NCBI RefSeq assembly: GCF_040448305.1
Contig: NZ_CP148752.1
Coordinates: 310,001 to 374,000 of the forward strand
Source of the DNA: Pseudomonas fluorescens
GTDB taxonomy: Bacteria > Pseudomonadota > Gammaproteobacteria > Pseudomonadales > Pseudomonadaceae
Length of the DNA stretch: 64,000 nt
Direction of reading: 5' to 3'
Below the pieces are notes generated by a model, which was given only the letters and a program-made list of their open reading frames with translations, did no database searches and had not been told where the DNA came from. Below are positions 41,609-51,801 of this stretch, piece by piece. Position numbers and translations under genes: made by a program. The first letter of the stretch is position 1; every line of letters begins with the position of its first letter.

Positions 41609-43429
41609 GTGATCGAAAATCTACGCAACATCGCCATCATTGCCCACGTTGACCATGGTAAGACCACCCTGGTAGACAAACTCCTGCGTCAATCCGGCAC
41701 CCTGGAGCGCAACGAGCTCAACGACGAGCGCGTGATGGACTCCAACGACCAGGAAAAAGAGCGCGGTATTACCATTCTGGCGAAAAACACCGCCATCAAC
41801 TGGAACGGCTACCACATCAACATCGTGGACACCCCGGGCCACGCCGACTTCGGCGGCGAAGTTGAACGCGTAATGTCGATGGTCGACTCCGTTCTGCTGC
41901 TGGTTGACGCTCAAGACGGCCCTATGCCGCAAACCCGTTTCGTGACCAAGAAGGCTTTCGAAGCCGGCCTGCGTCCAATCGTGGTCATCAACAAGGTTGA
42001 CCGTCCAGGCGCGCGTCCGGACTGGGTTCTGGACCAGATCTTCGACCTGTTCGATAACCTGGGTGCCACCGAAGAACAGCTGGACTTCAAAGTCGTCTAC
42101 GCCTCGGCCCTGAACGGTATTGCCGGTCTGGACCACACCGAAATGGCTGAAGACATGACCCCGCTGTACCAGTCGATCGTCGACAACGTACCAGCGCCGA
42201 AAGTCGACCGTGACGGTCCGTTCCAGATGCAGATCTCCGCACTGGACTACAACAGCTTCCTGGGTGTGATCGGCGTTGGCCGTATCGCTCGCGGTCGCGT
42301 CAAGCCGAACACTCCGGTCGTGGCTATCGACGCTGACGGCAAGAAGCGCAACGGTCGTATCCTGAAGCTGATGGGTCACCACGGCCTGCACCGCATTGAC
42401 GTTGAAGAAGCTTTGGCTGGCGACATCGTCTGCATCAGTGGCTTCGACCAGCTGTTCATCTCCGACACCCTGTGCGACCCACTGAACGTCGAAGCGATGA
42501 AGCCGCTGACCGTTGACGAACCAACCGTTTCCATGACCTTCCAGGTAAACGACTCGCCTTTCTGCGGTAAAGAAGGCAAGTTCGTGACCAGCCGTAACAT
42601 CAAGGAACGTCTGGACAAGGAACTGCTGTTCAACGTTGCCCTGCGCGTTGAAGAAGGCGACACCGCCGACAAGTTCAAAGTCTCCGGCCGTGGTGAGCTG
42701 CACCTCTCGGTACTGATCGAAACCATGCGTCGCGAAGGCTTCGAAATGGGTGTTGGTCGTCCGGAAGTGATCATCCGTATGGTTGATGGCGTCAAGCACG
42801 AACCGTACGAAAACGTGACCATCGACCTGCCGGAAGAATCCCAGGGCGCGATCATGGAACAGATCGGTATCCGTAAAGGCGACCTGACCAACATGGTTCC
42901 GGATGGCAAGGGCCGTGTGCGCCTTGAGTACAACATCCCGGCCCGTGGTCTGATCGGTTTCCGTAACGAGTTCCTGACCCTGACCTCCGGTGCAGGCATC
43001 CTGACCTCGATCTTCGACCGTTACGACACCATGAAGTCCGGTGACATGTCCGGCCGTCAGAACGGCGTGCTGGTATCGGTTGCTACCGGTAAGGCACTGA
43101 CCTACTCGCTGGAAACCCTGCAGTCGCGTGGCAAGCTGTTCATCGAACACGGCCAGGACATCTATGAAGGTCAAATCGTTGGTCTGAACAGCCGCGACAA
43201 CGACCTGGGTGTTAACCCAACCAAAGGCAAGAAGCTCGACAACATGCGTGCTTCGGGTAAAGACGAAACCATCGCTCTGGTTCCGCCTGTACGCTTCACT
43301 CTGGAGCAAGCTCTGGAATTCGTACAAGAAGACGAGCTGTGTGAAGTCACGCCTAAGTCCATCCGTCTTCGCAAGAAGATCCTGGGCGAAAGCGAGCGTA
43401 CCCGCGCTGCCAAGAAGTCCGGTAACTAA
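41609..43429 (+). CDS. typA: Translational GTPase TypA/BipA
   Basis: A 606-aa ribosome-binding GTPase. G motifs: AHVDHGKTTL (G1), RGITI (G2), DTPGHADFGG (G3), NKVDRPGA (G4). EF-G-like domains III and V and a BipA-specific C-terminal domain follow. It aids ribosome assembly and growth under stress. A strong intrinsic terminator follows. Confidence 0.97.
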   Translation: MIENLRNIAIIAHVDHGKTTLVDKLLRQSGTLERNELNDERVMDSNDQEKERGITILAKNTAINWNGYHINIVDTPGHADFGGEVERVMSMVDSVLLLVDAQDGPMPQTRFVTKKAFEAGLRPIVVINKVDRPGARPDWVLDQIFDLFDNLGATEEQLDFKVVYASALNGIAGLDHTEMAEDMTPLYQSIVDNVPAPKVDRDGPFQMQISALDYNSFLGVIGVGRIARGRVKPNTPVVAIDADGKKRNGRILKLMGHHGLHRIDVEEALAGDIVCISGFDQLFISDTLCDPLNVEAMKPLTVDEPTVSMTFQVNDSPFCGKEGKFVTSRNIKERLDKELLFNVALRVEEGDTADKFKVSGRGELHLSVLIETMRREGFEMGVGRPEVIIRMVDGVKHEPYENVTIDLPEESQGAIMEQIGIRKGDLTNMVPDGKGRVRLEYNIPARGLIGFRNEFLTLTSGAGILTSIFDRYDTMKSGDMSGRQNGVLVSVATGKALTYSLETLQSRGKLFIEHGQDIYEGQIVGLNSRDNDLGVNPTKGKKLDNMRASGKDETIALVPPVRFTLEQALEFVQEDELCEVTPKSIRLRKKILGESERTRAAKKSGN

Positions 43430-43449
43430 GTCATTTAGTTAGCTGACAA

Positions 43450-43486
43450 AAAAACGCCCCCGACCGCAAGGCCGGGGGCGTTTTTG
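43450..43486 (+). terminator. Intrinsic terminator of typA
   Basis: ACGCCCCCG and CGGGGGCGT with a 10-nt loop, flanked by an A-run and TTTTT. It could work in both directions. Confidence 0.9.
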
Positions 43487-43520
43487 TTTGTCTGGGGTTT
43501 GTGTGGCGCTTGTACTGGCC

Positions 43521-43616
43521 TCATCGCGAGCAAGCTCGCTCCCACAGTGTTCGAGGTGAACCACAAATTGTGTGAACACCACAGAACCCCTGTGGGAGCG
43601 AGCTTGCTCGCGATGG
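43521..43616. repeat. REP doublet 5
   Basis: TCATCGCGAGCAAGCTCGCTC and an inverted CTGTGGGAGCGAGCTTGCTC unit (cAAGct variant) ~45 nt apart, between typA and the YkgJ-type gene. Confidence 0.9.
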
Positions 43617-43649
43617 CGGCCGATCAGCCGCCACTGGTTTCAGGAAATA

Positions 43650-44087
43650 TCAGAACCGCTCGATACTCCGCGAACTCCGCTCGCGCTCCACTTCCTTGGG
43701 CTTGTACGCGCAATACCCCGGCCGCGGGCCGATTTTCGGGTGGTTGCGGCAGGTATCCGGGCGTTTTTCATAAATAGTGCACAGACGGCTCTTACGATCC
43801 AGGTACAGGCAATCGTTGTTGCTCATGCGCTGGAGGGTAAAGATTCCAGACTTCTGGTTGAAACGTTCGACCAGGCCTTCCTTTTGCAGACGCTTGGCGA
43901 TGTTCTTCGGCGGATCGCCCAGCTCGAACTCATCGACCACACCGATGCGGATCAGATCCTTGATCTTGACCTCGACCGGCAGGGTGCAGCAGCTGGACAT
44001 GCACGAGCCGCACATCGGGGCAGAGTACTTGGCCCAGGTATCGAGGCGGTCGATCTCTGCGGCAGCGATCAGGTTCGGCTTCATCAT
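43650..44087 (-). CDS. YkgJ family Cys-cluster protein
   Basis: A 145-aa zinc/iron-chelating protein of the YkgJ type. CGSCMSSCC (three closely spaced Cys) near residue 26, NNDCLYLD with RLCTIYEKRPDTC, and a final YCAYKP give the family's Cys cluster. The chemistry is unknown for most members; Fe or Zn binding is inferred from the family. Confidence 0.85.
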   Translation of the reverse strand: MMKPNLIAAAEIDRLDTWAKYSAPMCGSCMSSCCTLPVEVKIKDLIRIGVVDEFELGDPPKNIAKRLQKEGLVERFNQKSGIFTLQRMSNNDCLYLDRKSRLCTIYEKRPDTCRNHPKIGPRPGYCAYKPKEVERERSSRSIERF

Positions 44088-44343
44088 CGTTTGTTACCAG
44101 CGTGTGCATCAGGGCGCGCGATCATACCGGGACTGGTGGATTTTTGAACAACCTTTCGCCAGATTTTTTCACGGGCGGCGCAAACAACCGGAAAATAGGC
44201 ACGAGCCCTGCATTGATTCAGGCACAAGACAACGCAATGTCGATCCAGCTCGCATTCAAAGGAAAAACTGCCGAACCAGAGCCTCTACCGCCTGTCAGAC
44301 CGTCTAGGCTCAGACAACTCCAAGCTCGCTCGAGGTCCTATCG

Positions 44344-46794
44344 ATGACTCAAGAACCACTTGTTCGCGAAGCAGAGGTGGCCGCATTCCGCGACGCCGTC
44401 TTGACCAAACTCACTTATGCAGTGGGTAAAGACCCGGATCACGCCTTCGACCACGACTGGTTCGAAGCCATTGCCCTGGCCGCGCGGGATCACATGGTCG
44501 AGCACTGGATGGACCACACGCGGCAGATCTACCGAAAAGGCCAGAAGCGCGTTTATTACCTCTCCCTGGAGTTCCTCATCGGCCGGCTGCTCTACGACAG
44601 CCTGAGCAACCTCGGCCTGCTCGACGTGGCCCGCGAAGCCCTGACCGAACTCGGCGTCGACCTTGAGCGCATCCGCCTGCTGGAGCCCGATGCGGCGCTG
44701 GGTAACGGGGGCCTCGGACGTCTGGCGGCGTGTTTCATGGAAAGCATGTCGACCCTCGGCATCGCCGGTCATGGCTACGGTATTCGTTACGAACACGGCT
44801 TGTTCCGCCAGGCCATCGTCGATGGCTGGCAGCAGGAGCAGACCGAACACTGGCTGGATTTCGGCAACCCGTGGGAGTTCGAGCGCCCGGAAGTGGCTTA
44901 CACCATCGGTTTCGGCGGCGGTGTCGAGACCCTGACCGACGACACCGGCAAAACCAGACAAGTCTGGTCCCCGGCGGAAACCGTACGCGCCATTGCGTAT
45001 GACACGCCGGTGGTCGGTTGGCGCGGGGCAAGCGTCAACACGCTGCGTTTGTGGCGCGCACGGGCCATGGAAGATCTGCATCTGGAGCGTTTCAACGCTG
45101 GCGACCACCTGGGCGCCGTGGCCGAAGTGGCCCGGGCCGAAAGCATCTCCCGGGTGCTGTACCCGGCGGACAGCACCGAGGCCGGCCAGGAATTGCGCCT
45201 GCGCCAGGAGTATTTCTTTGTCGCCGCCTCGTTGCAGGATCTGCTGCGCCGCCATCGCAACATGCACACCTCGGTGCTGACCCTGGGCGATCACGCTTCG
45301 ATCCAGCTCAACGACACCCACCCCTCGATTGCCGTGGCTGAACTGATGCGGCAGCTGGTCGACGTCTATGACGTGGCGTGGGATGCGGCGTGGCAGGTCA
45401 CCGTCGATACGCTGTCCTACACCAACCACACATTGCTGCCCGAAGCGCTGGAAACCTGGCCGGTCGGTTTGATGGAGCGCATGTTGCCGCGGCACATGCA
45501 GATCATTTACCTGATCAACGCCCATCACATTGACTCGCTGCGGGCCAAAGGTATTCACGACTTCGACGTGTTGCGCGCGGTGTCGTTGATCGAGGAAGAC
45601 AACGGTCGTCGGGTGCGCATGGGCAACCTGGCGTTTCTCGGTTCCCACAGCATCAACGGTGTGTCCGGGTTGCACACGCAGCTGATGCGCCAAACGGTGT
45701 TCTCCGAACTGCACAAGCTCTACCCGGAGCGGATCAACAACAAAACCAACGGCATCACCTTCCGCCGCTGGCTGTATCAGGCCAACCCCGAGCTGACCTC
45801 GATGCTGGTCGATACCCTCGGGCCCGAAGTGCTGGATAACCCGGAAAAGCGTTTGCTTGCCCTCGAACCGTTCGCCGAGAAAAGTGCATTTCGCAAGGCG
45901 TTTGCCGAGCAACGCCTGCACAGCAAGAAAGCCCTGGCGTACCTGATTCATGAGCGGTTGGGCGTGGCGGTAAACCCGGCGGCGATGTTCGACGTGCAGG
46001 TCAAGCGGATCCACGAATACAAACGCCAGTTGCTCAACCTGATGCACACCGTGGCGTTGTACCAGGCGATTCGCGCGGAGCCTGAAATCGACTGGGTACC
46101 ACGGGTGAAGATCTTCGCCGGCAAGGCCGCCGCGAGTTATCACCAGGCCAAACTGATCATCAAACTGACCAACGACATCGCCCGGGTGGTGAATAACGAC
46201 CCGACCGTGCGCGGCTTGCTCAAAGTGGTGTTCCTGCCCAACTACAACGTCAGCCTGGCGGAGAGCATCATTCCGGCGGCGGATTTGTCCGAGCAGATCT
46301 CCACCGCCGGGTTCGAAGCGTCAGGCACCAGCAACATGAAATTCGGCCTCAACGGCGCGCTGACCATCGGCACCCTGGACGGGGCCAACGTGGAAATGTG
46401 CGACCGCATCGGCGCCGAGCACATGTTCATCTTCGGCCTCAGCGCGCAGCAGGTGGAGGCGCGCAAGCAGAACCATGAGTTCAGCGCGGTGCCGGATATC
46501 GCCGCGTCCCATCGTCTGAACGATGTGCTGCAAGCGATTCGTGGTGGGGTGTTCTCGCCGGATGATCCGTCCCGTTATGTCGGGTTGATCGATTCGCTGG
46601 TGGACTACGACCGCTTCCTGGTCTGCGCCGACTTCGATTCCTACTGGCACGCCCAGATGCGCGTCGAAGCCCATTGGCACGATTCGAAGGAGTGGTGGCG
46701 TTCAGCGGTGTTGAGCACGGCACGGATGGGCTGGTTCTCGTCGGACCGGACCATTCGCGAGTACGCCACGGAAATCTGGAAGGCACTGGAGTAA
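44344..46794 (+). CDS. glgP: Glycogen/maltodextrin phosphorylase
   Basis: An 816-aa alpha-glucan phosphorylase releasing glucose-1-phosphate. Seen: YYLSLEFLIGRLL, LGNGGLGRLAACF, QLNDTHPSIAV, VKRIHEYKRQLLN and the PLP-lysine motif ASGTSNMKFGLNGALTIGT; family length is normal. The gene stands alone; 255 bp of upstream DNA hold no other gene. Works with glycogen or trehalose metabolism. Confidence 0.96.
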   Translation: MTQEPLVREAEVAAFRDAVLTKLTYAVGKDPDHAFDHDWFEAIALAARDHMVEHWMDHTRQIYRKGQKRVYYLSLEFLIGRLLYDSLSNLGLLDVAREALTELGVDLERIRLLEPDAALGNGGLGRLAACFMESMSTLGIAGHGYGIRYEHGLFRQAIVDGWQQEQTEHWLDFGNPWEFERPEVAYTIGFGGGVETLTDDTGKTRQVWSPAETVRAIAYDTPVVGWRGASVNTLRLWRARAMEDLHLERFNAGDHLGAVAEVARAESISRVLYPADSTEAGQELRLRQEYFFVAASLQDLLRRHRNMHTSVLTLGDHASIQLNDTHPSIAVAELMRQLVDVYDVAWDAAWQVTVDTLSYTNHTLLPEALETWPVGLMERMLPRHMQIIYLINAHHIDSLRAKGIHDFDVLRAVSLIEEDNGRRVRMGNLAFLGSHSINGVSGLHTQLMRQTVFSELHKLYPERINNKTNGITFRRWLYQANPELTSMLVDTLGPEVLDNPEKRLLALEPFAEKSAFRKAFAEQRLHSKKALAYLIHERLGVAVNPAAMFDVQVKRIHEYKRQLLNLMHTVALYQAIRAEPEIDWVPRVKIFAGKAAASYHQAKLIIKLTNDIARVVNNDPTVRGLLKVVFLPNYNVSLAESIIPAADLSEQISTAGFEASGTSNMKFGLNGALTIGTLDGANVEMCDRIGAEHMFIFGLSAQQVEARKQNHEFSAVPDIAASHRLNDVLQAIRGGVFSPDDPSRYVGLIDSLVDYDRFLVCADFDSYWHAQMRVEAHWHDSKEWWRSAVLSTARMGWFSSDRTIREYATEIWKALE

Positions 46795-46828
46795 GTCTTC
46801 AGGCAGGTGGATATACTGGCGCGCCGGA

Positions 46829-46908
46829 AAAGATCGCAGCCTTCGGCAGCTCCTACAGGATCGCGTAATACCGCGACTATGTAGGAGCTGCCGAAGGCTG
46901 CGATCTTT
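46829..46908. repeat. Second REP-like family: 29-bp perfect inverted repeat
   Basis: Arms 46829-46857 and 46880-46908 (AAAGATCGCAGCCTTCGGCA.. and complement) are perfect over 29 bp with a 22-nt spacer. This family (CGCAGCCTTCGGCAGCTCC) differs from the REP doublets elsewhere in the window and occurs once here. Confidence 0.9.
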
Positions 46909-46965
46909 ATGGACACGGCTGAGCTAATCTTTCCGGATTGGCCAATGCGCTCAGGGATATCGACC

Positions 46966-49900
46966 ATGCAATGGATGTTCATGCTGATCGGGCTGCTGCT
47001 CGGCTGGATACTCGACGAGTCATTCAGTGATGCGCTGCTGGGCGCATTACTCGGATTGGGGATCGGCCAGGCCGTTCGCATGGCTCGCATGGACCTTCGG
47101 GCAGTCGAGCAGCAGCGCCTGCTGGAGCAGGCGCAGGTAGCGCTGCAAGCGATCGATCAACGGCTGGCACTGCTCGAAGCATCAGGCGTCAAGGCGCCGG
47201 AAACCCGTGAATCGCTTGTATCGCCTGAAACCCTCCTTGATGAAGTACCTGCCGCAGCCCCGGAATTGATCTGGGAGCTGCCGCCCGAACTCGAGCCAAT
47301 CCCCGCAGCGGCCAGCGAAATCGCCGATGCCTGGAAACCTGAACCAACCGCTCGCGAAGCACAACCGCCTGTCACACCCCGTGGCCCGAACCTCATCGAT
47401 CGCGCCATCAGCCGTGCCCGCGCCTGGTTGTTCGGCGGCAATACCGTGTTGCGGGTCGGCGTGGTGCTGCTGTTCCTCGGCTTGGCCTTTCTGCTGCGCT
47501 ATGCCACCGAAGGCGTGGTGGTGCCGGTTGAATTGCGTTACGCAGGTGTCGCGGCGGCAGCCTTGGGGTTGCTCGGGCTGGGTTGGTGGTTGCGAGCGCG
47601 CAACAGCAGTTATGCGTTGATCCTGCAAGGCGCCGGGATCGCCGTGTTGTACCTGACGGTGTTTGCCGCGATGCGCCTGCATCCGCTGCTCGATCCCTCG
47701 GCGGGGTTTGGCCTGCTGGTGGCGGTGACGGTCTGTTCGGCGATTCTAGCCATTAGCCAGGACTCCCTGGGGCTGGCCGCCGCTGCCGCACTGGGCGGAT
47801 TCGCCGCGCCGCTGCTGGCCTCCACCGGCGCCGGCAGCCACGTCGCGCTGTTCAGCTACTTTGCCCTGCTCAATGCCGGCATCTTCGCCATCGCCTGGTT
47901 CAAGGCCTGGCGGCTGTTGAATGTCATCGGGTTCAGCGGCACCTTCGGCATCGGTTTCGCCTGGGGCCTGCGCTCCTACTCGCCGGAGCAGTTGTGGAGT
48001 ACCGAGCCGTTTCTGATTTTGTTTTTCCTGATGTACCTGGCCATTGGTTTGCTGTTCGCTCGGCGCAGGCTGCTGGAGATGGGCGATGCACCGGCAGAGG
48101 GCAGTCGCGAATCGCTGCTGCAGTGGTCGGCGCGCAAGGGCGACTATGTCGACGGCACGCTGCTGTTCGGTCCGCCGCTGGTGGGTTTCGGCTTGCAGTT
48201 CGCCTTGGTGCAGCATCTGGAGTTCGCAGCGGCGTTCAGTGCCTTGGCGCTGGGCATGATTTACATGGGGCTTGCCCGTTGGCTGATGGCCGGGCGCACG
48301 CTGTTGCTGGGGGAAACCTGCCTGGCCCTGGGCGTGATCTTCGCCAGCCTGGCGATTCCGCTGGGACTCGATGCACGCTGGACGACAGCGGCGTGGGCGG
48401 TGGAGGGCGCGGGGATCTTCTGGCTCGGCCTGCGCCAGCAAAGGCCTTTGGGTCGGGCGTTTGCCTTGCTCCTGCAACTGGGCTCGGCGCTGGTGTTTCT
48501 CAGCGAGCTGCACGACAGCGAAAGCAGCCTGCTCGGCGGTGTACCGCTAGGTGCGCTGTTACTGGGCGTCGCGTTGCTGTTCAGCTTCTACCAGTTGCGT
48601 AAAGCCTTGCCGGAACAGATCAGGCCTTGGGAGCTGAAAGGTCTGCCAGTCCTGGCGTGCCTCGGGCTGGCGTTTCTCTATTTGCTGGCGCCGTTGTTTT
48701 TCTTCAGCCACGGCACGGTGATCAGTTGGGCTCTGGCCGGGGTGCTGACGTTGTTGGTTGGCTTGCGCCTGCCATCGCGCACCTTCGTGTTCACCGCGCT
48801 CGCTGTGCAACTGTTGGGTGGCGCGCTGTTCCTGGCGACGGGGCCGCAACTCAGTGAAGGGCTGAATCCCTTGGCGCATGCTGGATTCTGGGCGCCGCTG
48901 GTGCTGGGGCTGGCGGCGATGGTCGGGGCCTGGCGTTTGCAGGTTGGTCATTCGATCGGAGCGTTGGAAGGGCTGAGTCTGTTGCGATTGTCCCAGGCGT
49001 TGCTGGCGTGGGGAGCGGGCTGGTGGGCGTTGGCTTGGGTTATCGAAGTGCTGCATTTTGCGCCGCTGCCGACGCAGGCGACTTTGTTGTTGGGCATCGC
49101 TGCCGTGAGTGTGGCGCTGTGGACGGTATTGGCGCTGCGCCTGAAATGGCCGTCACTGGGGACACTCGGCACGGTGTTGATTCCCGCGGCGGCGCTGGTG
49201 CTGCTAGCGGCCTGGCACTCGCGTTATCACCCGACGGCCAACGTCGGCTGGCTGGCGTGGGCCGCCGTGTTCGTGGTGCATTTCACGTCCCTGCGACGCC
49301 TGGCGCCCATGCTGCCGGTGCGCGTGACGAGCGTCGCCCATGTGCTCGGCTGCTGGCTGTTGATGGGTGTACTGGCTCTGGAGTTGCGTTACGGCTTGCT
49401 GGTGTTGTCCGAGCAATACAACGCCTGGCGCTGGTTGGGCTGGGCGATTCTGCCAGGTCTGTATCTGGTGTTGATGGCGGCACCTCGCGCGTGGCCGTGG
49501 CCAGTGTCGGCGTATCCGCGCGAATACCGTGTATACGCCGCCGCGCCGTTGGCGTTGTTGATGCTCGGCTGGTTCTGGCTGGCGAATATCGCCAGTGACG
49601 GCAACGCCGAGCCACTGCCTTACCTGCCATTGATCAACCCGCTGGAGCTGGGCCTGCTGTTTGCGTTGTTCGGCGTCTATGTCTGGTCCCGCAGCGCCAT
49701 GACACAACTGGCGCTCCGCGAGGATTACGCCGTCATCGCCACGCAAGGGGTCGCGGGTGCCTCGCTGTTCGTGTTCATTACGGCATTGGTGATGCGTACG
49801 GCGCACCATTGGAGCGGGGTGCCGTTCGAGCTGGACCTGTTGCTGGCGTCGATGCGGGTGCAGGCCGGCCTGTCCATCGTCTGGACCTTGATGGCCCTGA

Positions 49901-50157
49901 GCCTGATGATCGGCGGCCATTTGCGTCGCCGCCGCGAAGTCTGGTTGATCGGCGCCGCCTTGATCGGTGTGGTCGTGGCCAAGCTGATCTTTGTTGAATT
50001 GAGTAATCGCGGCGGGCTGGCGCGGATCGTGTCGTTTATCGGTGTCGGTGTGTTGCTGCTGGTGGTGGGCTATTTCGCCCCGTTGCCGCCCAAGCGCGCC
50101 GAAGCTGTGCCGGATATCGAGAAACCGGTCCCGGAATCCGAAGGAGTGTCGTCTTGA
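46966..50157 (+). CDS. DUF2339 polytopic membrane protein
   Basis: A 1063-aa DUF2339 protein. A short helix and coiled coil (residues 1-75) and a Pro/Glu-rich linker are followed by about 25-28 hydrophobic segments (LFGGNTVLRVGVVLLFLGLAFLL begins the first). DUF2339 proteins are of unknown function. Start ATG 46966 has AGGGAT upstream. It is coupled to a DUF3999 gene by a stop/start overlap (TTGA), which suggests a two-part membrane/periplasmic complex. Confidence 0.85.
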   Translation: MQWMFMLIGLLLGWILDESFSDALLGALLGLGIGQAVRMARMDLRAVEQQRLLEQAQVALQAIDQRLALLEASGVKAPETRESLVSPETLLDEVPAAAPELIWELPPELEPIPAAASEIADAWKPEPTAREAQPPVTPRGPNLIDRAISRARAWLFGGNTVLRVGVVLLFLGLAFLLRYATEGVVVPVELRYAGVAAAALGLLGLGWWLRARNSSYALILQGAGIAVLYLTVFAAMRLHPLLDPSAGFGLLVAVTVCSAILAISQDSLGLAAAAALGGFAAPLLASTGAGSHVALFSYFALLNAGIFAIAWFKAWRLLNVIGFSGTFGIGFAWGLRSYSPEQLWSTEPFLILFFLMYLAIGLLFARRRLLEMGDAPAEGSRESLLQWSARKGDYVDGTLLFGPPLVGFGLQFALVQHLEFAAAFSALALGMIYMGLARWLMAGRTLLLGETCLALGVIFASLAIPLGLDARWTTAAWAVEGAGIFWLGLRQQRPLGRAFALLLQLGSALVFLSELHDSESSLLGGVPLGALLLGVALLFSFYQLRKALPEQIRPWELKGLPVLACLGLAFLYLLAPLFFFSHGTVISWALAGVLTLLVGLRLPSRTFVFTALAVQLLGGALFLATGPQLSEGLNPLAHAGFWAPLVLGLAAMVGAWRLQVGHSIGALEGLSLLRLSQALLAWGAGWWALAWVIEVLHFAPLPTQATLLLGIAAVSVALWTVLALRLKWPSLGTLGTVLIPAAALVLLAAWHSRYHPTANVGWLAWAAVFVVHFTSLRRLAPMLPVRVTSVAHVLGCWLLMGVLALELRYGLLVLSEQYNAWRWLGWAILPGLYLVLMAAPRAWPWPVSAYPREYRVYAAAPLALLMLGWFWLANIASDGNAEPLPYLPLINPLELGLLFALFGVYVWSRSAMTQLALREDYAVIATQGVAGASLFVFITALVMRTAHHWSGVPFELDLLLASMRVQAGLSIVWTLMALSLMIGGHLRRRREVWLIGAALIGVVVAKLIFVELSNRGGLARIVSFIGVGVLLLVVGYFAPLPPKRAEAVPDIEKPVPESEGVSS

Positions 50158-51527
50158 GTCAGAAGCTGAACCTGGGTTGGCTGGGCGCTGTTGCCATGGG
50201 CGTAGTGTTGTCGGCGGTTGCCCAGGAAAAACCGGCGGACTTCACCACCCAAGTACCTCTGTCGGTGACGGGAGAAGGCCCTTGGTATCGCCTTGAACTG
50301 CCCCTGAACGTACAACTGAATGCACGGCAGGCTGACCTGAGCGACGTGCGTGTGTTCAACGCCGTGGGCGAAGTTCAGGCTTACGCCTTGGCCCGGGAGT
50401 CGGCGCGGAACAATGAAACGCGCACCTTGACCGAGGTGAAATGGTTTCCGCTGTACAACTCGGTGGACGCCACTGAAACCGCGCCGAGCGTGCGGGTGCA
50501 ATCGAACACCAACGGCACATTGGTCCAGGTGCAGCCCTCCAGTCAGTTGGAGGCGGGTGAGGAGGAACTGCGCGGCTGGTTGCTCGACGCTTCCGCCATC
50601 AAGGCGCCGTTGCAGCAATTGATTCTCGACTGGACCAGCGAGCGCGACGGCTTCCAGCGTTTCACCGTCGAAGCCAGCGATGATTTGCAGCATTGGCAGT
50701 CCTGGGGCGAAGGGCAGGTGGCGCGCCTGACCTTTTCCGACGAGCGGGTCGAACAGCATGAAGTCAACCTGCCGGGCCAGTCGGCGCGCTACCTGCGGTT
50801 GCTGTGGATCACCCCGCATTCGGCACCGACACTGACTTCGGCGCAACTGCAGAGCGCCAGTACCCGCAGCCTGCCGCTGCCGTTGGTCTGGTCCCAGGCA
50901 TTGGCCGGCAGCAGCGTGAAGGCGGGTGAATACACCTGGCAGTTGCCGATGGGGCTGAATGTCGAGCGGGTGCAGGTCGAGTTGAGCCAGCCCAACAGCC
51001 TGGCGCCAGTGAGCCTGGCCGGCCGGCGCGACAGCAGCCTGCCGTGGCAGTCGTTGGGCAGCGGTTTGCTCTATCGCCTGACCCAGAACGGTCAGGATGT
51101 GGTGCAAAACCAATTGCAGCTGTCTGGGCAAATCGTCCAGCAATTAAAACTGACCGTGGACGAACGCGGCGGCGGCCTGGGTGATCAGGCGCCGACGCTG
51201 AAGTTTGCCGTGCGCGCCACGCAACTGGTGTTCCTGGCGCGCGGGCCGGGGCCTTACACGCTGGTCGTGGGCAATACGACGGCGAAGGCGGCGAACTTGT
51301 CGCTGTCGACGCTGATTCCGGATTACAGCCCGGCGAAGCTCGCGACTTTGGGCCGGGCCATGGTGGATGTCGGGGCGGTGGTCTCGAATGCATCGACAGA
51401 GAAAACGCTGGCGACGACGGACACCCAGTGGAAGAAGTTCGGCCTGTGGGCGGTGTTGTTGCTCAGTGTCCTGTTCCTGGCGGCGATGGCGTTCAGCTTG
51501 TTGCGCAAGCCCTCTGTCAAATCCTGA
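50154..51527 (+). CDS. DUF3999 exported protein
   Basis: A 457-aa DUF3999 protein: signal sequence MSQKLNLGWLGAVAMGVVLSAVAQ, beta-rich periplasmic body (LPLNVQLNARQADLSDVRVFNAVGE.., a carbohydrate-binding-like fold in the middle) and a C-terminal membrane helix (FGLWAVLLLSVLFLAAMAFSLL) ending KPSVKS. It starts with TTG at 50154, preceded by AAGGAG at 7 nt, and overlaps the DUF2339 stop. Function unknown; a partner of DUF2339. Confidence 0.85.
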   Translation: MSQKLNLGWLGAVAMGVVLSAVAQEKPADFTTQVPLSVTGEGPWYRLELPLNVQLNARQADLSDVRVFNAVGEVQAYALARESARNNETRTLTEVKWFPLYNSVDATETAPSVRVQSNTNGTLVQVQPSSQLEAGEEELRGWLLDASAIKAPLQQLILDWTSERDGFQRFTVEASDDLQHWQSWGEGQVARLTFSDERVEQHEVNLPGQSARYLRLLWITPHSAPTLTSAQLQSASTRSLPLPLVWSQALAGSSVKAGEYTWQLPMGLNVERVQVELSQPNSLAPVSLAGRRDSSLPWQSLGSGLLYRLTQNGQDVVQNQLQLSGQIVQQLKLTVDERGGGLGDQAPTLKFAVRATQLVFLARGPGPYTLVVGNTTAKAANLSLSTLIPDYSPAKLATLGRAMVDVGAVVSNASTEKTLATTDTQWKKFGLWAVLLLSVLFLAAMAFSLLRKPSVKS

Positions 51528-51548
51528 CAGTGGGTGCTGCGCACCCAA

Positions 51549-51612
51549 TCGCGAGCAGGCTCGCTCCCACAGTTGGAATGCGTACCCCTGTGGGAGCGAG
51601 CCTGCTCGCGAA
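51549..51612. repeat. REP doublet 6
   Basis: TCGCGAGCAGGCTCGCTCCC and its inverted copy only ~20 nt apart, between the DUF3999 gene and fbp. Confidence 0.9.
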
Positions 51613-51801
51613 TGCGTTCGCCCAGTCACTGAAAATGCCGAAATGAACGCAGTTCCCAGGCTCACATCCAGTCCATTTCCTACTACGCTCATCCCCGCAC
51701 ATGAACTCTCTTCAGCCGATCACGTCTGATAGGAGGAAATGCGCCCCGACTCGCGTTAAACTGCGCGGGTTTTTAGCCCCCCCATTCCACCGGAGCCTTC
51801 C

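Noticed and set aside
41621..43327. 568-codon minus-strand open frame antisense to typA
   Set aside because: A codon-bias shadow of typA with no recognisable domains.
44338..46143. 601-codon minus-strand open frame antisense to glgP
   Set aside because: A shadow of the phosphorylase gene.
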